From the NCBI GenBank assembly GCA_001799735.1, contig MGUA01000031.1, positions 48,937-101,915 of the forward strand: a stretch of DNA of 52,979 nucleotides, written 5' to 3'. Below are positions 1 through 11,594 of the stretch, one piece after another (the first letter of the stretch is position 1; every line of letters begins with the position of its first letter). The position numbers and the translations under genes are program-made. The stretch is from Elusimicrobia bacterium GWB2_63_22. GTDB lineage: Bacteria; Elusimicrobiota; Elusimicrobia; Elusimicrobiales; UBA9959. The notes beneath the pieces are model-generated. The model saw only the letters and a program-made list of their open reading frames with translations. It ran no database searches and was not told where the DNA came from.

Positions 1-708
1 GTGGGGGGGCTGACCCGCGACCTGCCGGCCGATTTCAAAAAGGACACGGCGGAAGCTTTCAAGATCGTGCGCAAGAACCTCGCCGACGCGGACAAGATGC
101 TGACCCGCAACCGCATTTTCTATGACCGGCTGCACAACACCGGCCATATATCCAAGGAGGACGCGGTGGCGCTGTCCTTCACCGGCCCCGTGCTGCGCTC
201 CACCGGCGTGCCGCTCGACGTCCGCAAGGCCACCCCTTACCTGGTCTACGACCGCTTCGATTTCGACATTCCGGTAGGCTCCAACGGCGACAACTACGAC
301 CGTTACCTGGTGCGCCTCGAAGAGATGCACCAGAGCATGCGTATAGTGGAGCAGGCCCTGGCCCAGCTGCCCGACGGGCCGGTGAACCACCCCGATTTCA
401 GCGTGATCCTGCCGCCCAAGGAAGAGGTGTACGGCAACATCGAGGCGCTGATGGCCCATTTCAAGCTGACCTTCGAAGGCGTCAAGCCGCCGGCCGGCGA
501 GGTGTACCAGGCGGTGGAAGGCGGCAACGGCGAGGTAGGCTTCTACCTGGTCTCCGACGGCACCGGCCGGCCCTGGCGCCTGCGGGTGCGTCCGCCCTGC
601 TTTACGCTGACGGCCGGCCTCTCCAAGATGATCAAGGGCGGCTACATCGCCGACATAGTTTCCACTTTCGGCCAGGTGAACATGATAGGCGGGGAGCTGG
701 AAAGATAA
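1..708 (+). CDS. nuoD: NADH-quinone oxidoreductase subunit D (C-terminal part, 5' truncated)
   Basis: This is the 49-kDa-type subunit of the peripheral arm of complex I, which with NuoB forms the quinone pocket next to cluster N2. Only the last 235 residues are here. The family is normally near 400 residues and the reading frame is open from base 1, so the GTG at base 1 should not be taken as a start. Family-typical segments include RNRIFYDRLHNTG, then GPVLRSTGVP with the DVRKATPY block, and the tail VNMIGGELER, which replaces the usual end close to VMGEVDR. The stop overlaps the nuoE start by one base. Upstream nuoA-C presumably lie outside the window. The identity is secure; the upstream extent is not visible. 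Confidence 0.95.
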   Translation: MGGLTRDLPADFKKDTAEAFKIVRKNLADADKMLTRNRIFYDRLHNTGHISKEDAVALSFTGPVLRSTGVPLDVRKATPYLVYDRFDFDIPVGSNGDNYDRYLVRLEEMHQSMRIVEQALAQLPDGPVNHPDFSVILPPKEEVYGNIEALMAHFKLTFEGVKPPAGEVYQAVEGGNGEVGFYLVSDGTGRPWRLRVRPPCFTLTAGLSKMIKGGYIADIVSTFGQVNMIGGELER

Positions 709-1208
709 TGGCTTTTAAACTCACCGAAGACTTCAAGGCCAGGGCGGAAAAGCTCTGCGCCCGGTACCCCAGGCGCGACGCGGCGCTTATCCCCGTCCTG
801 CTGGAACTGCAGAAGGAAGCCGGCTATGTGGCCGAGGAGGCCATGGACGAGCTGGCCAAATTCCTGGCGCTGCCGTACGCGCGCGTAAAGGCCGTAGTCA
901 CTTTTTACACCATGTTCAACCGCGAGCCGGCCGGCAAGTACCACCTGCAGGTCTGCCGGAACATCTCCTGCCATATGGCCGGCGCCCCCGGGCTGCTGGC
1001 CCGTCTACGGGCGAAGCTGGGCATCGGCGAGGGGGAGACCACCAAGGACGGCCTCTTCACGCTGTCCGCGGTAGAATGCCTGGGCGCCTGCGGCGCGGCC
1101 CCGGTGATGCAGGTCAACGAGGACTATTTCGAGAACCTTAACGGGGAGAAACTGGACGCGCTGCTGGAGGACATTAAACACGGCCGCCTGCGGGCCGGCG
1201 GCCGCTGA
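708..1208 (+). CDS. nuoE: NADH-quinone oxidoreductase subunit E
   Basis: This is the 24-kDa-type subunit of the NADH dehydrogenase module. It has a thioredoxin-like fold carrying the [2Fe-2S] cluster N1a. At 166 residues it has the usual length. The four cluster ligands are visible as C83, C88, C124 and C128 (motifs CRNISC and CLGACG). The ATG overlaps the last base of the nuoD stop, so the two genes are translationally coupled. It acts with NuoF and NuoG in the cytoplasmic arm, passing electrons from NADH via FMN into the Fe-S chain. Confidence 0.97.
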   Translation: MAFKLTEDFKARAEKLCARYPRRDAALIPVLLELQKEAGYVAEEAMDELAKFLALPYARVKAVVTFYTMFNREPAGKYHLQVCRNISCHMAGAPGLLARLRAKLGIGEGETTKDGLFTLSAVECLGACGAAPVMQVNEDYFENLNGEKLDALLEDIKHGRLRAGGR

Positions 1209-1215
1209 GACTGCA

Positions 1216-2481
1216 ATGGAAAATATCCTCCTTAAAGATAACGTCGCCGGCCTCGAGGGCTATTTCGCCTGCGGCGGCTACCGGCCGCTGAAGAAGGCGC
1301 TCGCCCTGAAGCCCGCCGACGTGATAGAGGAAGTCAAGAAGTCGGGCCTGCGCGGCCGCGGCGGCGCGGGCTTTCCTACCGGCCTGAAATGGTCCTTCAT
1401 CCCTAAAGACGCCCCCGGGCCCCGTTACCTGGTCTGCAACGCCGACGAGGGCGAGCCCGGCACCTTCAAAGACCGCGAGCTCCTCCTCAGGAACCCGCAC
1501 GCGCTGATAGAGGGCATGGCCATCGCCGCCTACGCCATAGGCGCGGCCCACGGCTACATCTACATCCGCGGCGAGTTTGCCGCCGAAGCCCGGCTGCTGG
1601 AGAAGGCCATCGCCGAAGCCAGGACCAAGGGCTTCATAGGAAAGAACATACTCGGGTCCGGTTTTGATTTCGAGCTGTTCATGCACTCCGGGGCCGGCGC
1701 CTATATCTGCGGCGAGGAGACGGCCCTGCTGGAATCCCTGGAAGGCTTCAAGGGCCAGCCGCGCCTCAAGCCGCCTTTTCCGGCGGTAAAGGGCCTGTTC
1801 GCTTCGCCTACCGTTATCAATAACGTAGAGACGCTGGCCGCCGTCCCGGCCATAATAGAGAAAGGCGGCGAGTGGTACGCCTCCATCGGCACGCCCAAAA
1901 GCACGGGCACAAAACTTTTCTGCGTCAGCGGCCCGGTCAACAAGCCCGGCGTGTACGAGCTGCCGCTGGGCGTCACTTTCAGGGACCTGCTGGAAAAAAG
2001 CTGCGGCGGCATGCAGGAAGGGAAAAAGATAAAGGCCGTCATCCCGGGCGGCTCCTCGGTCCCCGTGCTCACGGCCGAAGAGGCCTGGGCCGTCAAACTG
2101 GATTACGAATCCCTCGCCACCGCCGGCTCCATGCTGGGCTCGGGCGGCGTGATCGTGATAGACGAGAGCCAGTGCATGGTGAAGCTGCTGCAGGTACTGG
2201 CCCGCTTCTACCACCACGAATCCTGCGGCCAGTGCACCCCTTGCCGCGAGGGCTGCGGCTGGATAGAGAAGATCCTGAACCGGTTCGAGGAGGGGAAGGC
2301 CTCAGTGAAGGATATCGACCTGCTTTACTCCGTGGCCGACGGCATGCAGGGCCGCACCATCTGCCCGCTCGCCGACGCGATGGCCATGCCGGTGATGAGT
2401 TTCGTCAAGAAGTTCCGGTCCGAATTCGAAGCCCACGCGGCCGGGCGCTGCTGCGCACCCGAAGCGGGCGGGGGTCATTGA
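1216..2481 (+). CDS. nuoF: NADH-quinone oxidoreductase subunit F
   Basis: This is the 51-kDa-type subunit (421 residues), which binds NADH and FMN and carries cluster N3. The glycine-rich FMN/NADH segment is at about 46-58 ([13 protein letters not shown]), with a second flavin/NADH block at about 75-84 ([10 protein letters not shown]). N3 ligands are C337, C340 and C343 in [12 protein letters not shown], plus C383 in TICPLAD. The start is 7 bases after the nuoE stop, and the stop overlaps the nuoG start by one base. The C-terminus ends in a short Cys/His-containing tail of no obvious role. Its FMN would come from the riboflavin genes further along the window. Confidence 0.97.
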   Translation: MENILLKDNVAGLEGYFACGGYRPLKKALALKPADVIEEVKKSGLRGRGGAGFPTGLKWSFIPKDAPGPRYLVCNADEGEPGTFKDRELLLRNPHALIEGMAIAAYAIGAAHGYIYIRGEFAAEARLLEKAIAEARTKGFIGKNILGSGFDFELFMHSGAGAYICGEETALLESLEGFKGQPRLKPPFPAVKGLFASPTVINNVETLAAVPAIIEKGGEWYASIGTPKSTGTKLFCVSGPVNKPGVYELPLGVTFRDLLEKSCGGMQEGKKIKAVIPGGSSVPVLTAEEAWAVKLDYESLATAGSMLGSGGVIVIDESQCMVKLLQVLARFYHHESCGQCTPCREGCGWIEKILNRFEEGKASVKDIDLLYSVADGMQGRTICPLADAMAMPVMSFVKKFRSEFEAHAAGRCCAPEAGGGH

Positions 2482-3953
2482 TGCCCAAACTAACGATCGA
2501 CGGCAAAAGCATAGAGGTCGCCAAAGGCACCACGGTCCTCGAGGCCGCCGCCAAGTTGGGCGTCTATATCCCGCGCTACTGCTACCACCCCAGCCTTTCC
2601 ATCTCCGGCAACTGCCGCATGTGCCTGGTGGAAGTGGAGAAAGCGCCCAAGCTGCTGACCGCCTGCTCCACCGAGGCCGCCGAAGGCATGGTCGTGCGCA
2701 CGGATTCCGAAAAAGTAAAAGCGGCCCGGCGTGACGTGCTGGAGTACCTGCTCATCAACCACCCGCTCGACTGCCCCATCTGCGACCAGGCGGGGGAATG
2801 CGGCCTGCAGGACTACTACATGGAGTACAGCCTCAAGAAGAGCCGCTTCGCCGCCGCCGACAAGGTGACCCGCCAGAAGCGGCGCGCCCTGGGCCCGCAC
2901 CTGGTGCTCGACAACGAGCGCTGCATCCTCTGCACCCGCTGCGTCAGGTTCTGCTCCGAGGTCACTAAAACCTCCGAGCTGGAAGTCATGGAGCGCGCCG
3001 ACCATTCCTTCATAGACCTGAAAGAGGGCAAGGCCCTCGATAACGATTATTCGATGAACATAGCCGACCTCTGCCCCGTCGGCGCCTGGACGTCCAGGGA
3101 TTTCCGCTTTAAGCAGCGCGTCTGGTTCCTCAAGAAGACCCCGACGGTCTGCCTCGGCTGCGCCACCGGCTGCCTGGCTGAGGCGCAGCATAACGAGAAC
3201 GTCATCTACAGGGTGATGCCGCGCCCCAACGCCGAGACCAACACCTGGCTCTGCGACCGCGGCCGCCTTGCCTACAAGGCCGTGACCGCCGGCGACAGGC
3301 TGGCCAAGGGTTTTATAAAGAACGGCCTGATCGACCTGGAACCCGCCCTGCGCGAGGCAGCCACCCGCATAGACGAGGCCAAGGGCGCCGTCGCGGTGCT
3401 GGGCTCCCCGTGGCTTTCCATCGAGGATAACGCCGCCCTGGCCGCGCTGGCCATAGAGGCGGTCAAGACGGAGAATTTCTGCTTCGACTTCCCCGCCGAA
3501 CAGGGCATAAAGGACGGCATCCTTATAAACAAGGACGCGGCCCCTAACACCGCCGGCGTTAAACTGGTCAAGGCTGCCCGCGGCGGCATTTCCCTCGAGG
3601 AGCTTTCCCGGCGCCTCCTGGCGGGGCAGATAAAAGTGGTGATCACCGAGGCCCGCGCCGCCGGCTTTATAAAGGAAGCGCTGAAGGCCGCCGCCCCCCG
3701 GCTGATAACCTTCGCCACCAACAGGGGCGAGATCCCTCAGGGCGCCTACGCCACCCTGCCTTACGCCTCCTACTTCGAGACCCCCGGGACTTTTGTGAAC
3801 TACCAGGGCCTTAAACGCCGCACCGAGCCGGCGGTGACGCCGCCGGAAGGGGTAAAACCGCTCTGGGGCCTGGTGAACAAACTGGCGGCCTACAGCGGAG
3901 ATTCCCTGCACCTGAACTCTTCCGAGGACGCGCTGAAGGGCGTTAAACTCTGA
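2481..3953 (+). CDS. nuoG: NADH-quinone oxidoreductase subunit G, short form
   Basis: This is the 75-kDa-type Fe-S subunit. The start at 2481 (MPKLTIDG) is chosen because it overlaps the nuoF stop by one base and opens directly into the ferredoxin domain; the frame stays open further upstream but that part is non-homologous. Cluster ligands visible are C34/C45/C48/C62 ([2Fe-2S]), H94/C98/C101/C107 (His-ligated [4Fe-4S]), C148/C151/C154 with C198, and the N7-type set C224/C227/C231/C258. At 490 residues it is far shorter than the roughly 900-residue E. coli protein. The molybdopterin-oxidoreductase-like C-terminal half is strongly reduced. The stop overlaps the nuoH start. Confidence 0.95.
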   Translation: MPKLTIDGKSIEVAKGTTVLEAAAKLGVYIPRYCYHPSLSISGNCRMCLVEVEKAPKLLTACSTEAAEGMVVRTDSEKVKAARRDVLEYLLINHPLDCPICDQAGECGLQDYYMEYSLKKSRFAAADKVTRQKRRALGPHLVLDNERCILCTRCVRFCSEVTKTSELEVMERADHSFIDLKEGKALDNDYSMNIADLCPVGAWTSRDFRFKQRVWFLKKTPTVCLGCATGCLAEAQHNENVIYRVMPRPNAETNTWLCDRGRLAYKAVTAGDRLAKGFIKNGLIDLEPALREAATRIDEAKGAVAVLGSPWLSIEDNAALAALAIEAVKTENFCFDFPAEQGIKDGILINKDAAPNTAGVKLVKAARGGISLEELSRRLLAGQIKVVITEARAAGFIKEALKAAAPRLITFATNRGEIPQGAYATLPYASYFETPGTFVNYQGLKRRTEPAVTPPEGVKPLWGLVNKLAAYSGDSLHLNSSEDALKGVKL

Positions 3954-5071
3954 TGATCGAATTCTTCGAAGCCAACAAGGACATCCTCCTCTTCACCCTG
4001 GCCGCCGGCCTGAAGGTGCTGGTGTTCATGGGCGGGATCATGGGCTTCGCGGCGCTGCTGACGCTGGCCGAGCGCAAGGTCAGCGCGCTGATGCAGGACC
4101 GCGTCGGCCCCAACCGCGCCTCGGTGTTCGGCTTCGCCTTCAACGGCCTTTTCCACCCCATCGCCGACGCGATCAAGATGATCATGAAAGAGGACTTCGT
4201 CCCCGGCCGGGCGGAGAAACTGCTTTTCACCCTGGCGCCTTTCTTCGCCCTGGTCCCGGTGCTGGCCCTGTTCGCGGTGATCCCTTTCGGCGACTACGTG
4301 ATGGTGTTCGGCTACCAGCTGGACCTGCAGATCGCCGACCTGCCGCTCGGTCTGTTCCTGGTGCTGGCCCTGTCGGGCATGGCCATCTACGGCGTCTTCC
4401 TGGCCGGCTGGGCTTCCAAGAATAACTTCGCGCTGCTGGGCGCCATGCGCGGCGCGGCGCAGATGGTGTCCTACGAAGTAGTGCTCGGCCTGACTCTGGT
4501 GGGGCTGCTGATGATCTACGGCTCGGCGAACCTGCAGGACATGGTGAGGGCGCAGGGCCGGCTGCTGTTCGGCGCCGTGCCGGCCTGGGGCGTGGTGCTG
4601 CAGCCTTTCGCCTTCATACTTTTCCTGATCGCCGCCATCGCCGAGAACAAGCGCACGCCTTTCGACCTGGTGGAGGGGGAATCGGAGATTATCGGCTACT
4701 TCATGGAGTACAGCTCCATGCGCTTCGCGGCCTTCATGTTCGCCGAGTTCGTGGAGATCATCCTGGTCTCCATGCTCGCCGCCACGCTGTTCTTCGGCGG
4801 CTGGCAGGTGCCTTACCTCTACGAGACCGGCTTCATATTCCCCGGCGGGAGCGCGCTGCCGCTGGACCACTACCTGGTCTCGGCGCTGCAGGTAGGCTCC
4901 TTCTCGGTCAAGACCGTCTTCTTCTCCTGGTTCCTGCTGGTGGTGCGCTGGACCCTGCCGCGCTTCCGCTTCGACCAGCTGATGGGCCTGTGCTGGAAGG
5001 CGCTGCTGCCGCTGGCGCTGCTCAACATCCTTCTAACCGGCGCCGCGCTGGTGGCCCTGGGCAAACTATGA
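3953..5071 (+). CDS. nuoH: NADH-quinone oxidoreductase subunit H
   Basis: This is the membrane subunit (ND1-like, 372 residues) that contacts NuoB/D/I and forms the quinone entry channel. Multiple transmembrane helices are evident. Family blocks include AERKVSALMQDRVGPNR near residues 43-59 and the conserved acidic loop ENKRTPFDLVEGESEI, which lines the quinone tunnel. It is somewhat longer than the common 320-350 residues, mostly at the C-terminal helices. The start overlaps the nuoG stop and the stop overlaps the nuoI start (ATGA), as expected for a coupled operon. Confidence 0.97.
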   Translation: MIEFFEANKDILLFTLAAGLKVLVFMGGIMGFAALLTLAERKVSALMQDRVGPNRASVFGFAFNGLFHPIADAIKMIMKEDFVPGRAEKLLFTLAPFFALVPVLALFAVIPFGDYVMVFGYQLDLQIADLPLGLFLVLALSGMAIYGVFLAGWASKNNFALLGAMRGAAQMVSYEVVLGLTLVGLLMIYGSANLQDMVRAQGRLLFGAVPAWGVVLQPFAFILFLIAAIAENKRTPFDLVEGESEIIGYFMEYSSMRFAAFMFAEFVEIILVSMLAATLFFGGWQVPYLYETGFIFPGGSALPLDHYLVSALQVGSFSVKTVFFSWFLLVVRWTLPRFRFDQLMGLCWKALLPLALLNILLTGAALVALGKL

Positions 5072-5622
5072 TAAGCGTAAAGAAAGTAAACAACCGGCCG
5101 CTGAATTTCCTGGAGAGGATCTACCTCTGGGAAATAGGCCGCGGCCTGCTGGTCACCAGCCGCCATTTCTTCGTCAACCTCTTCAATCCTAAAAAGATCG
5201 TGACCGTCAGCTATCCCGAGCAGCGCCTGCCGCTCCCCGGCGCCGCCGGCCAGCGCACCCGCCACCGCCTCAAGGTGCGCGCCGACGGCTCGCCCAAATG
5301 CGTGGCCTGCTTCATGTGCCAGACCGCCTGCCCGGCGTACTGCATACGGATAGAGGCCGCCGAATATCCCGACAACACGGTGGAAAAATATCCGGCCGTC
5401 TTCGACATAGACCTCTCGCGCTGCGTGATGTGCGGCATGTGCGTGGAGGCCTGCCCCGAAGACGCCATCTCCATGGACACGGGGGAGATCCCGGGCGGCG
5501 CCGGGGACCGCGGAGAGCTGCTGATGACCAGGGGAGACCTGCTGCGCAACCTCCCCGGCGAACCTTCGGTCAAGGGCGCCGCCAACCGCCTGGCCAACGA
5601 GTACCTGGAGGGGAAAGAATGA
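5068..5622 (+). CDS. nuoI: NADH-quinone oxidoreductase subunit I
   Basis: This is the 8Fe ferredoxin-type subunit (184 residues) carrying clusters N6a and N6b, linking NuoG to N2. Two CxxCxxCxxxC motifs are visible: CVACFMCQTAC and CVMCGMCVEAC, the second followed by PEDAI. The start chosen is the ATG overlapping the nuoH stop (MISVKKVNNRP). An earlier in-frame start would add a non-homologous leader lying inside nuoH. The C-terminus is a charged extension after the second cluster. The stop overlaps nuoJ. Confidence 0.97.
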   Translation: MISVKKVNNRPLNFLERIYLWEIGRGLLVTSRHFFVNLFNPKKIVTVSYPEQRLPLPGAAGQRTRHRLKVRADGSPKCVACFMCQTACPAYCIRIEAAEYPDNTVEKYPAVFDIDLSRCVMCGMCVEACPEDAISMDTGEIPGGAGDRGELLMTRGDLLRNLPGEPSVKGAANRLANEYLEGKE

Positions 5623-6116
5623 TCCTCGACGCGGCAGTCTACCTCTCCGCGGGAGTGGCCGCCCTGGCCACCCTGCTGATGATCTTCCAGAAGAACCCGG
5701 TGAAGGCCGCCATGCTGATGCTCACCGCCCTGCTGGCCACCGCCGGGATGTATCTCGCCTTCAGCGCCCAGCTGCTGGCCGTGCTGCAGGTCATTATCTA
5801 CGGCGGGGCCATCATGACCCTCTTTATCGTGGCCCTCTCCGTAACGCCGCAGGCGTGGAAGGACAAGCCCGTCCCCGGCCGGGCCGTGCGGGTGCTGGGC
5901 CTGGCCGCCGCGGCGGTGCTGCTGACCGAGCTCCTCCAGGTCTCGACGGTCCTGCGGGCGGCGTCGGCCGCCCCCGGGTTCTCGGAAACCGGCACGCTGG
6001 CCATCGCCATGAACCTTTTCGGCCGCTTCGCTTTCCAGTTCGAGCTGCTGTCGCTGGTGATCCTCGCCTCCATCGTGGGCGCGGTAGCCCTGGCCTCCCG
6101 GAGGACCGCGCCATGA
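5619..6116 (+). CDS. nuoJ: NADH-quinone oxidoreductase subunit J
   Basis: This is a membrane-arm subunit (ND6-like, 165 residues) with about five transmembrane helices. The family's central signature is seen as QVIIYGGAIMTLFIVAL in the third helix, where the pi-bulge coordinates proton pumping. The start (MILDAAVYL) overlaps the nuoI stop by ATGA. Longer readings of this frame upstream are shadows of nuoI. The end overlaps nuoK. Confidence 0.95.
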   Translation: MILDAAVYLSAGVAALATLLMIFQKNPVKAAMLMLTALLATAGMYLAFSAQLLAVLQVIIYGGAIMTLFIVALSVTPQAWKDKPVPGRAVRVLGLAAAAVLLTELLQVSTVLRAASAAPGFSETGTLAIAMNLFGRFAFQFELLSLVILASIVGAVALASRRTAP

Positions 6117-6402
6117 CCGCCTACAACCTCGCGGCCATAGCCTTCACCCTTTTCGCCCTGGCGACGGCGGGCTTTCTCACCTGCGGCAGCCTGGTGCGCA
6201 TGCTGATGTTCCTGGAGCTCATGCTCAACGCCGCCAATATCGCCCTGGTGGCGCTGGGCGGGAGCGCGGCCTCGCAGGCCTACGCGGCCATGCTGCTGGT
6301 CATCGCCGCGGCCGAGGCCGGCGTGGGCCTGGCGCTGATCATCGCCCTGGCCGGCGCGTTCAAGACCCTGGAGGCGGAGAATATAAAGGAGCTGAAAGGC
6401 TG

Positions 6403-6403
<1 letters not shown>
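6113..6403 (+). CDS. nuoK: NADH-quinone oxidoreductase subunit K
   Basis: This is a small membrane-arm subunit (ND4L-like, 96 residues, normal length about 100) with three transmembrane helices. The two helix-embedded acidic residues needed for proton translocation are present in MLMFLELMLNAANIAL and VIAAAEAGVGLAL. The start ATG overlaps the nuoJ stop; the stop overlaps the nuoL ATG by one base. Longer readings of this frame upstream are spurious. Confidence 0.95.
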
Positions 6404-8294
<1,891 letters not shown>

Positions 8295-8298
<4 letters not shown>

Positions 8299-9830
8299 CG
8301 GAACTGCTGACCAACCCCCTCTCTCTCTCCATCATCCTGCCGGCGGCGGCGGGCCTGGCCCTGCTGGCCGTGCCGCGCGATAACGAGCCCCTTCTCAAGG
8401 GCGCCGCGCTGGCCGCCACGCTGGCCACGCTGCTGGTAACCCTTAAACTCTACGCCGGCTTCGACCCGGCCCTGGCCGCCATGCAGTTCCGCCTGGACCT
8501 GGCGTGGATCCCTGCCTACGGCATCAGCTACGCCCTCGGCATAGACGGCATCAGCCTGCTGCTCATCGCCCTGACCGCCCTGCTCATGCCGGTCTCCGTG
8601 CTCGCCTCCTTCAGCTATATAAAGGAGGCGCAGCGCGGCTACTACGTGTGCCTGCTGCTGCTGGAAGCCGCGATGATAGGCGTTTTCGCCGCGCTGGACC
8701 TGTTCGTTTTCTATCTGTTCTGGGAAGGCATGCTGATACCGATGTACTTCCTGATAGGCGTCTGGGGCGGGCCGCGGCGCATCTACGCCGCGCTGAAGTT
8801 CTTCATCTACACCATGGCCGGCTCGGTGCTCATGCTGGCCGCTATACTGTGGGTGGTAGCGGCCCAACACGCAGCTACCGGGGTCTGGACCTTCTCCATA
8901 CCGGCCCTCTACGGCGCCGCGCTGACCCCGGAGGCGCAGTTCTGGCTGTTCGCCGCCTTCGCCCTGGCTTTCGCCGTAAAAGTGCCGCTGTTCCCGTTCC
9001 ACACCTGGCTGCCGGACGCCCACGTAGAGGCGCCCACGGCGGGCTCGGTGCTGCTGGCGGGCGTACTGCTTAAGATGGGCGTCTACGGCTACATAAGGCT
9101 GGCCGTGCCGATGTTCCCCCGCGGGGCGGCGGAGTTCGCGCCCTGGCTGGCCGCGCTGGGCGTGACCGGCGTGATCTACGGCTCGCTGGTGGCCTGGACG
9201 CAGCGCGACATGAAGAAAATGGTGGCCTACTCTTCGGTGGCCCACCTCGGCGTGGTGATGCTCGGCGTCATGGCTTTCGAGCCGGCCGCGGTGGCCGGCG
9301 CGGTGCTGCAGATGGTCAACCACGGCCTGTCCACAGGCGCGCTGTTCCTGCTGGTAGGCGTGCTCTACGAGCGGCGCCATACCCGCATGATAGAGGACTA
9401 CGGCGGCCTCGCAAAGGTGATGCCCGGCTTCGCCGCGGTCTTCATGATCGTGACGCTGTCCTCCATCGGCCTGCCCGGCCTCAACGGCTTCGTGGGCGAG
9501 GCGCTCATCCTGTTCGGCTCCTTCCTGGCGTATCCCTGGCTGGCTTCGCTGGCCGTTTCCGGAGTGGTGCTGTCGGCCGTCTACATGCTGGGCATGTACC
9601 AGGCCGTTATGTTCGGGCCGCTGCGCCACACCGAGAACAAGATCCTCAAGGACCTTAGCCCCCGGGAATGGCTCTACCTGCTGCCGCTGCTCTTTTTTAT
9701 CGTGCTGATAGGCGTCTGGCCCAATCCTTTCCTGCGCCGGGCCCAGGCCGCAGTAGACAGCTACATACAGCTGGCGCAGCCGTACCCGGCCCCGCCGGAC
9801 ACGCTGCCCGCAGTGGTGGTGAGGAAATAG
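8295..9830 (+). CDS. nuoM: NADH-quinone oxidoreductase subunit M
   Basis: This is an antiporter-like proton-pumping membrane subunit (ND4-like, 511 residues, usual length). Family blocks are FYLFWEGMLIPMYFLIGVWGG with the key glutamate, FHTWLPDAHVEAPTAGSVLLA, KMVAYSSVAHLGVV, and the lysine-bearing helices between them. The start overlaps nuoL by ATGA. It is followed immediately by nuoN with no spacer. Confidence 0.97.
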
Positions 9831-11234
9831 ATGGAACACATGAACTACGCCGCCTCGGCCTTCTCCGTGCCGCTGCTCCTTCTGCTGGCCGCTTTAGCAG
9901 CCCTGCTGCTGCCGCTCTTTATCCGGGCGCTGCGCGGGACGCAGGGGCTGATGGCCCTGGGCGCGGCGCTGGCGGCCCTCACGTTCTTCCGCCTCGCGCC
10001 GCAGGTAGAGATCTCCCTCTTTAACGGCGCTATCGCGCTGAACCCGGCTTCCGCGTACCTCTGGCTTTTCACCCTCGGGGTGCTCGCGGCCGTGCTCGCC
10101 CTCTCGGTCTACCGGCCGCCGGCCGGCGAGGAGAACGCGGGGGAATACTATTTCCTGCTGCTGCTGTCCGCGCTGGGCCTCATGGCCCTGATAGCCGCCG
10201 GGGACCTGTTCACGGCTTTCATCGCGCTCGAACTGCTCAGCCTGCCCCTCTACGCGCTGGCCGGCATCCGCCGCAGCAAGCCGGGCCTCGAGGCCGCCTA
10301 CAAGTATTTCATGCTGGGCGCGCTGGGCTCGGCTTTCACGGTGCTCGGCATCGCCGTGCTCAACGCCCTCTACCCCGCCCTCACCTTCGACGCCCTCGGG
10401 CAGGGCACCCCGGGCCCGCTGGCGCTGGCCGGCTTCCTGCTGGTCATCTCCGGCTTCGCCTTCAAGACCGCGCTGGTGCCCTTCCACATGTGGGTGCCGG
10501 ACGCCTACGAGGGCGCCCCGACGCAGATCTCGGCGTTCATGGGCGCCGCGGTAAAGGCCGGCGGCGTGGTGCTGCTGTGGCGGCTCTTCTCGCTTTTCGA
10601 CGGCGGCCCCGTCCGGGAGATCTTCTGGTGGCTGGCCGCTATCACCGCGGTGGGGGCCAACCTGGCGGCGCTGGCCCAGACCGGCCTCAAGCGCCTGCTG
10701 GCCTACTCCAGCGTGGCCCACGCCGGCTACCTGGCCGTAGCCTTCTTCGGCGGGCGCCAGGGCTTTGAAGCCGTGCTCTTCTACCTGCCGGTCTACGCCA
10801 TGGCCACCATAGGCGCCTTCGCCGTGGCGCTGGTCCTGGAGAAGGACGAGAGGGGGCCGCAGATAGAGGACCTGGCCGGCCTGGCCAGAACGCGGCCCTG
10901 GCTGGCCGCCGCGATGGCGGCTTTCATGTTCTCGCTGGCCGGCGTGCCGCCGCTGGCGGGCTTCTTCGCCAAGTTCTACGCCTTCGCCGGGGCGGTCACC
11001 GCCGGCTATACCGGGCTGGTGGTCATAGCCGTTATCATGAGCGCGGTCTCCATCTATTACTACCTCCGGGTAACCGTGGCGATGTACATGAAGCCGCCCG
11101 CCGCGGACACCCACGCAGAGCCGGCCGGCCTGGCCGGGGCGGTCATCGCCCTGATGGCCGCCGGGGTCATACTGGCCGGTATTTTTTCGCGGCCCCTGCT
11201 GGCCGCCGCCGTCGGGGCAGCCCGCTGGTTCTAG
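9831..11234 (+). CDS. nuoN: NADH-quinone oxidoreductase subunit N
   Basis: This is the third antiporter-like subunit (ND2-like, 467 residues), adjacent to NuoK/J in the assembled membrane arm. Visible family blocks are FIALELLSLPLYALAG, FHMWVPDAYEGAPTQISAFM and RLLAYSSVAHAGYLA. The ATG directly follows the nuoM stop. A second in-frame ATG three codons later (MNYAAS) is an alternative start. It is the last gene of the nuo run; a short terminator-like hairpin begins within its stop codon. Confidence 0.96.
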   Translation: MEHMNYAASAFSVPLLLLLAALAALLLPLFIRALRGTQGLMALGAALAALTFFRLAPQVEISLFNGAIALNPASAYLWLFTLGVLAAVLALSVYRPPAGEENAGEYYFLLLLSALGLMALIAAGDLFTAFIALELLSLPLYALAGIRRSKPGLEAAYKYFMLGALGSAFTVLGIAVLNALYPALTFDALGQGTPGPLALAGFLLVISGFAFKTALVPFHMWVPDAYEGAPTQISAFMGAAVKAGGVVLLWRLFSLFDGGPVREIFWWLAAITAVGANLAALAQTGLKRLLAYSSVAHAGYLAVAFFGGRQGFEAVLFYLPVYAMATIGAFAVALVLEKDERGPQIEDLAGLARTRPWLAAAMAAFMFSLAGVPPLAGFFAKFYAFAGAVTAGYTGLVVIAVIMSAVSIYYYLRVTVAMYMKPPAADTHAEPAGLAGAVIALMAAGVILAGIFSRPLLAAAVGAARWF

Positions 11235-11252
11235 GCCTTTTACAGGCCTTTT
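11233..11252 (+). terminator. Probable terminator of the nuo operon
   Basis: The sequence AGGCCT, five-base loop TTTAC, AGGCCT, then TTT forms a six-pair stem with a short T tail. It begins inside the nuoN stop codon. The stem is short, so it is a modest terminator. It is the only hairpin before the AT-rich region that follows. Confidence 0.45.
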
Positions 11253-11291
11253 CACATAATCGCAAAAATCGCAAAAGTATAATAAGTCATA

Positions 11292-11320
11292 TTGACTTTG
11301 GGTAATATTTATATTACATT
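11292..11320 (+). promoter_or_regulatory. Candidate promoter for the small ORF / coiled-coil gene
   Basis: TTGACT at 11292-11297 and TACATT at 11315-11320 are separated by 17 bases in an AT-rich island (11253-11330). The arms GGGTAA (11300-11305) and TTACCC (11320-11325) form a six-base inverted repeat across the -10 region and could be an operator. The rest of the 192-base gap between nuoN and the next possible gene holds no further recognised feature. Confidence 0.5.
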
Positions 11321-11426
11321 TACCCTAGGATCACTCCTAAGGGGTTAGGGGCAAACACAAATTAAGGCTGCATGTTAAGCGCGCCGCGCTTTGTAAGTTT
11401 GTTGCCGCCGCGCGGCAGGGGGAAAA

Positions 11427-11594
11427 ATGAAAACCACAAGAAAACGCGCCGGTTCCGGCGCCCGCAGGCGAAAGACCGCGGCGACAGGCTCCGCCAAGGA
11501 CCCGAACGCCAAACTTCTGCGCATGGTTTTGCGCCACTTCGGCACGGCAATGACCATGGCGCTCTGCAGGCGCCTGGGGTACGAAGCCTGCTGA
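11427..11594 (+). CDS. Possible small basic protein (55 aa), unknown function
   Basis: This is a short open frame beginning MKTTRKRAGSGARRRK and ending CRRLGYEAC. The ATG is preceded by a purine-rich ribosome-binding site (AGGGGGAAAA). It lies downstream of the candidate promoter and 32 bases before the coiled-coil gene. The N-terminal third is very rich in Arg/Lys. The C-terminal part (KLLRMVLRHFGTAMTMALC) could form an amphipathic helix. Third-position GC is roughly three quarters, compatible with a real gene here. I recognise no family. It could instead be an untranslated leader, so the call is tentative. Confidence 0.4.
   Translation: MKTTRKRAGSGARRRKTAATGSAKDPNAKLLRMVLRHFGTAMTMALCRRLGYEAC

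Noticed and set aside
1872-2480. Upstream extension of the nuoG reading frame
   Set aside because: The Arg/Pro/Gly-rich sequence inside nuoF is non-homologous; the true start overlaps the nuoF stop.
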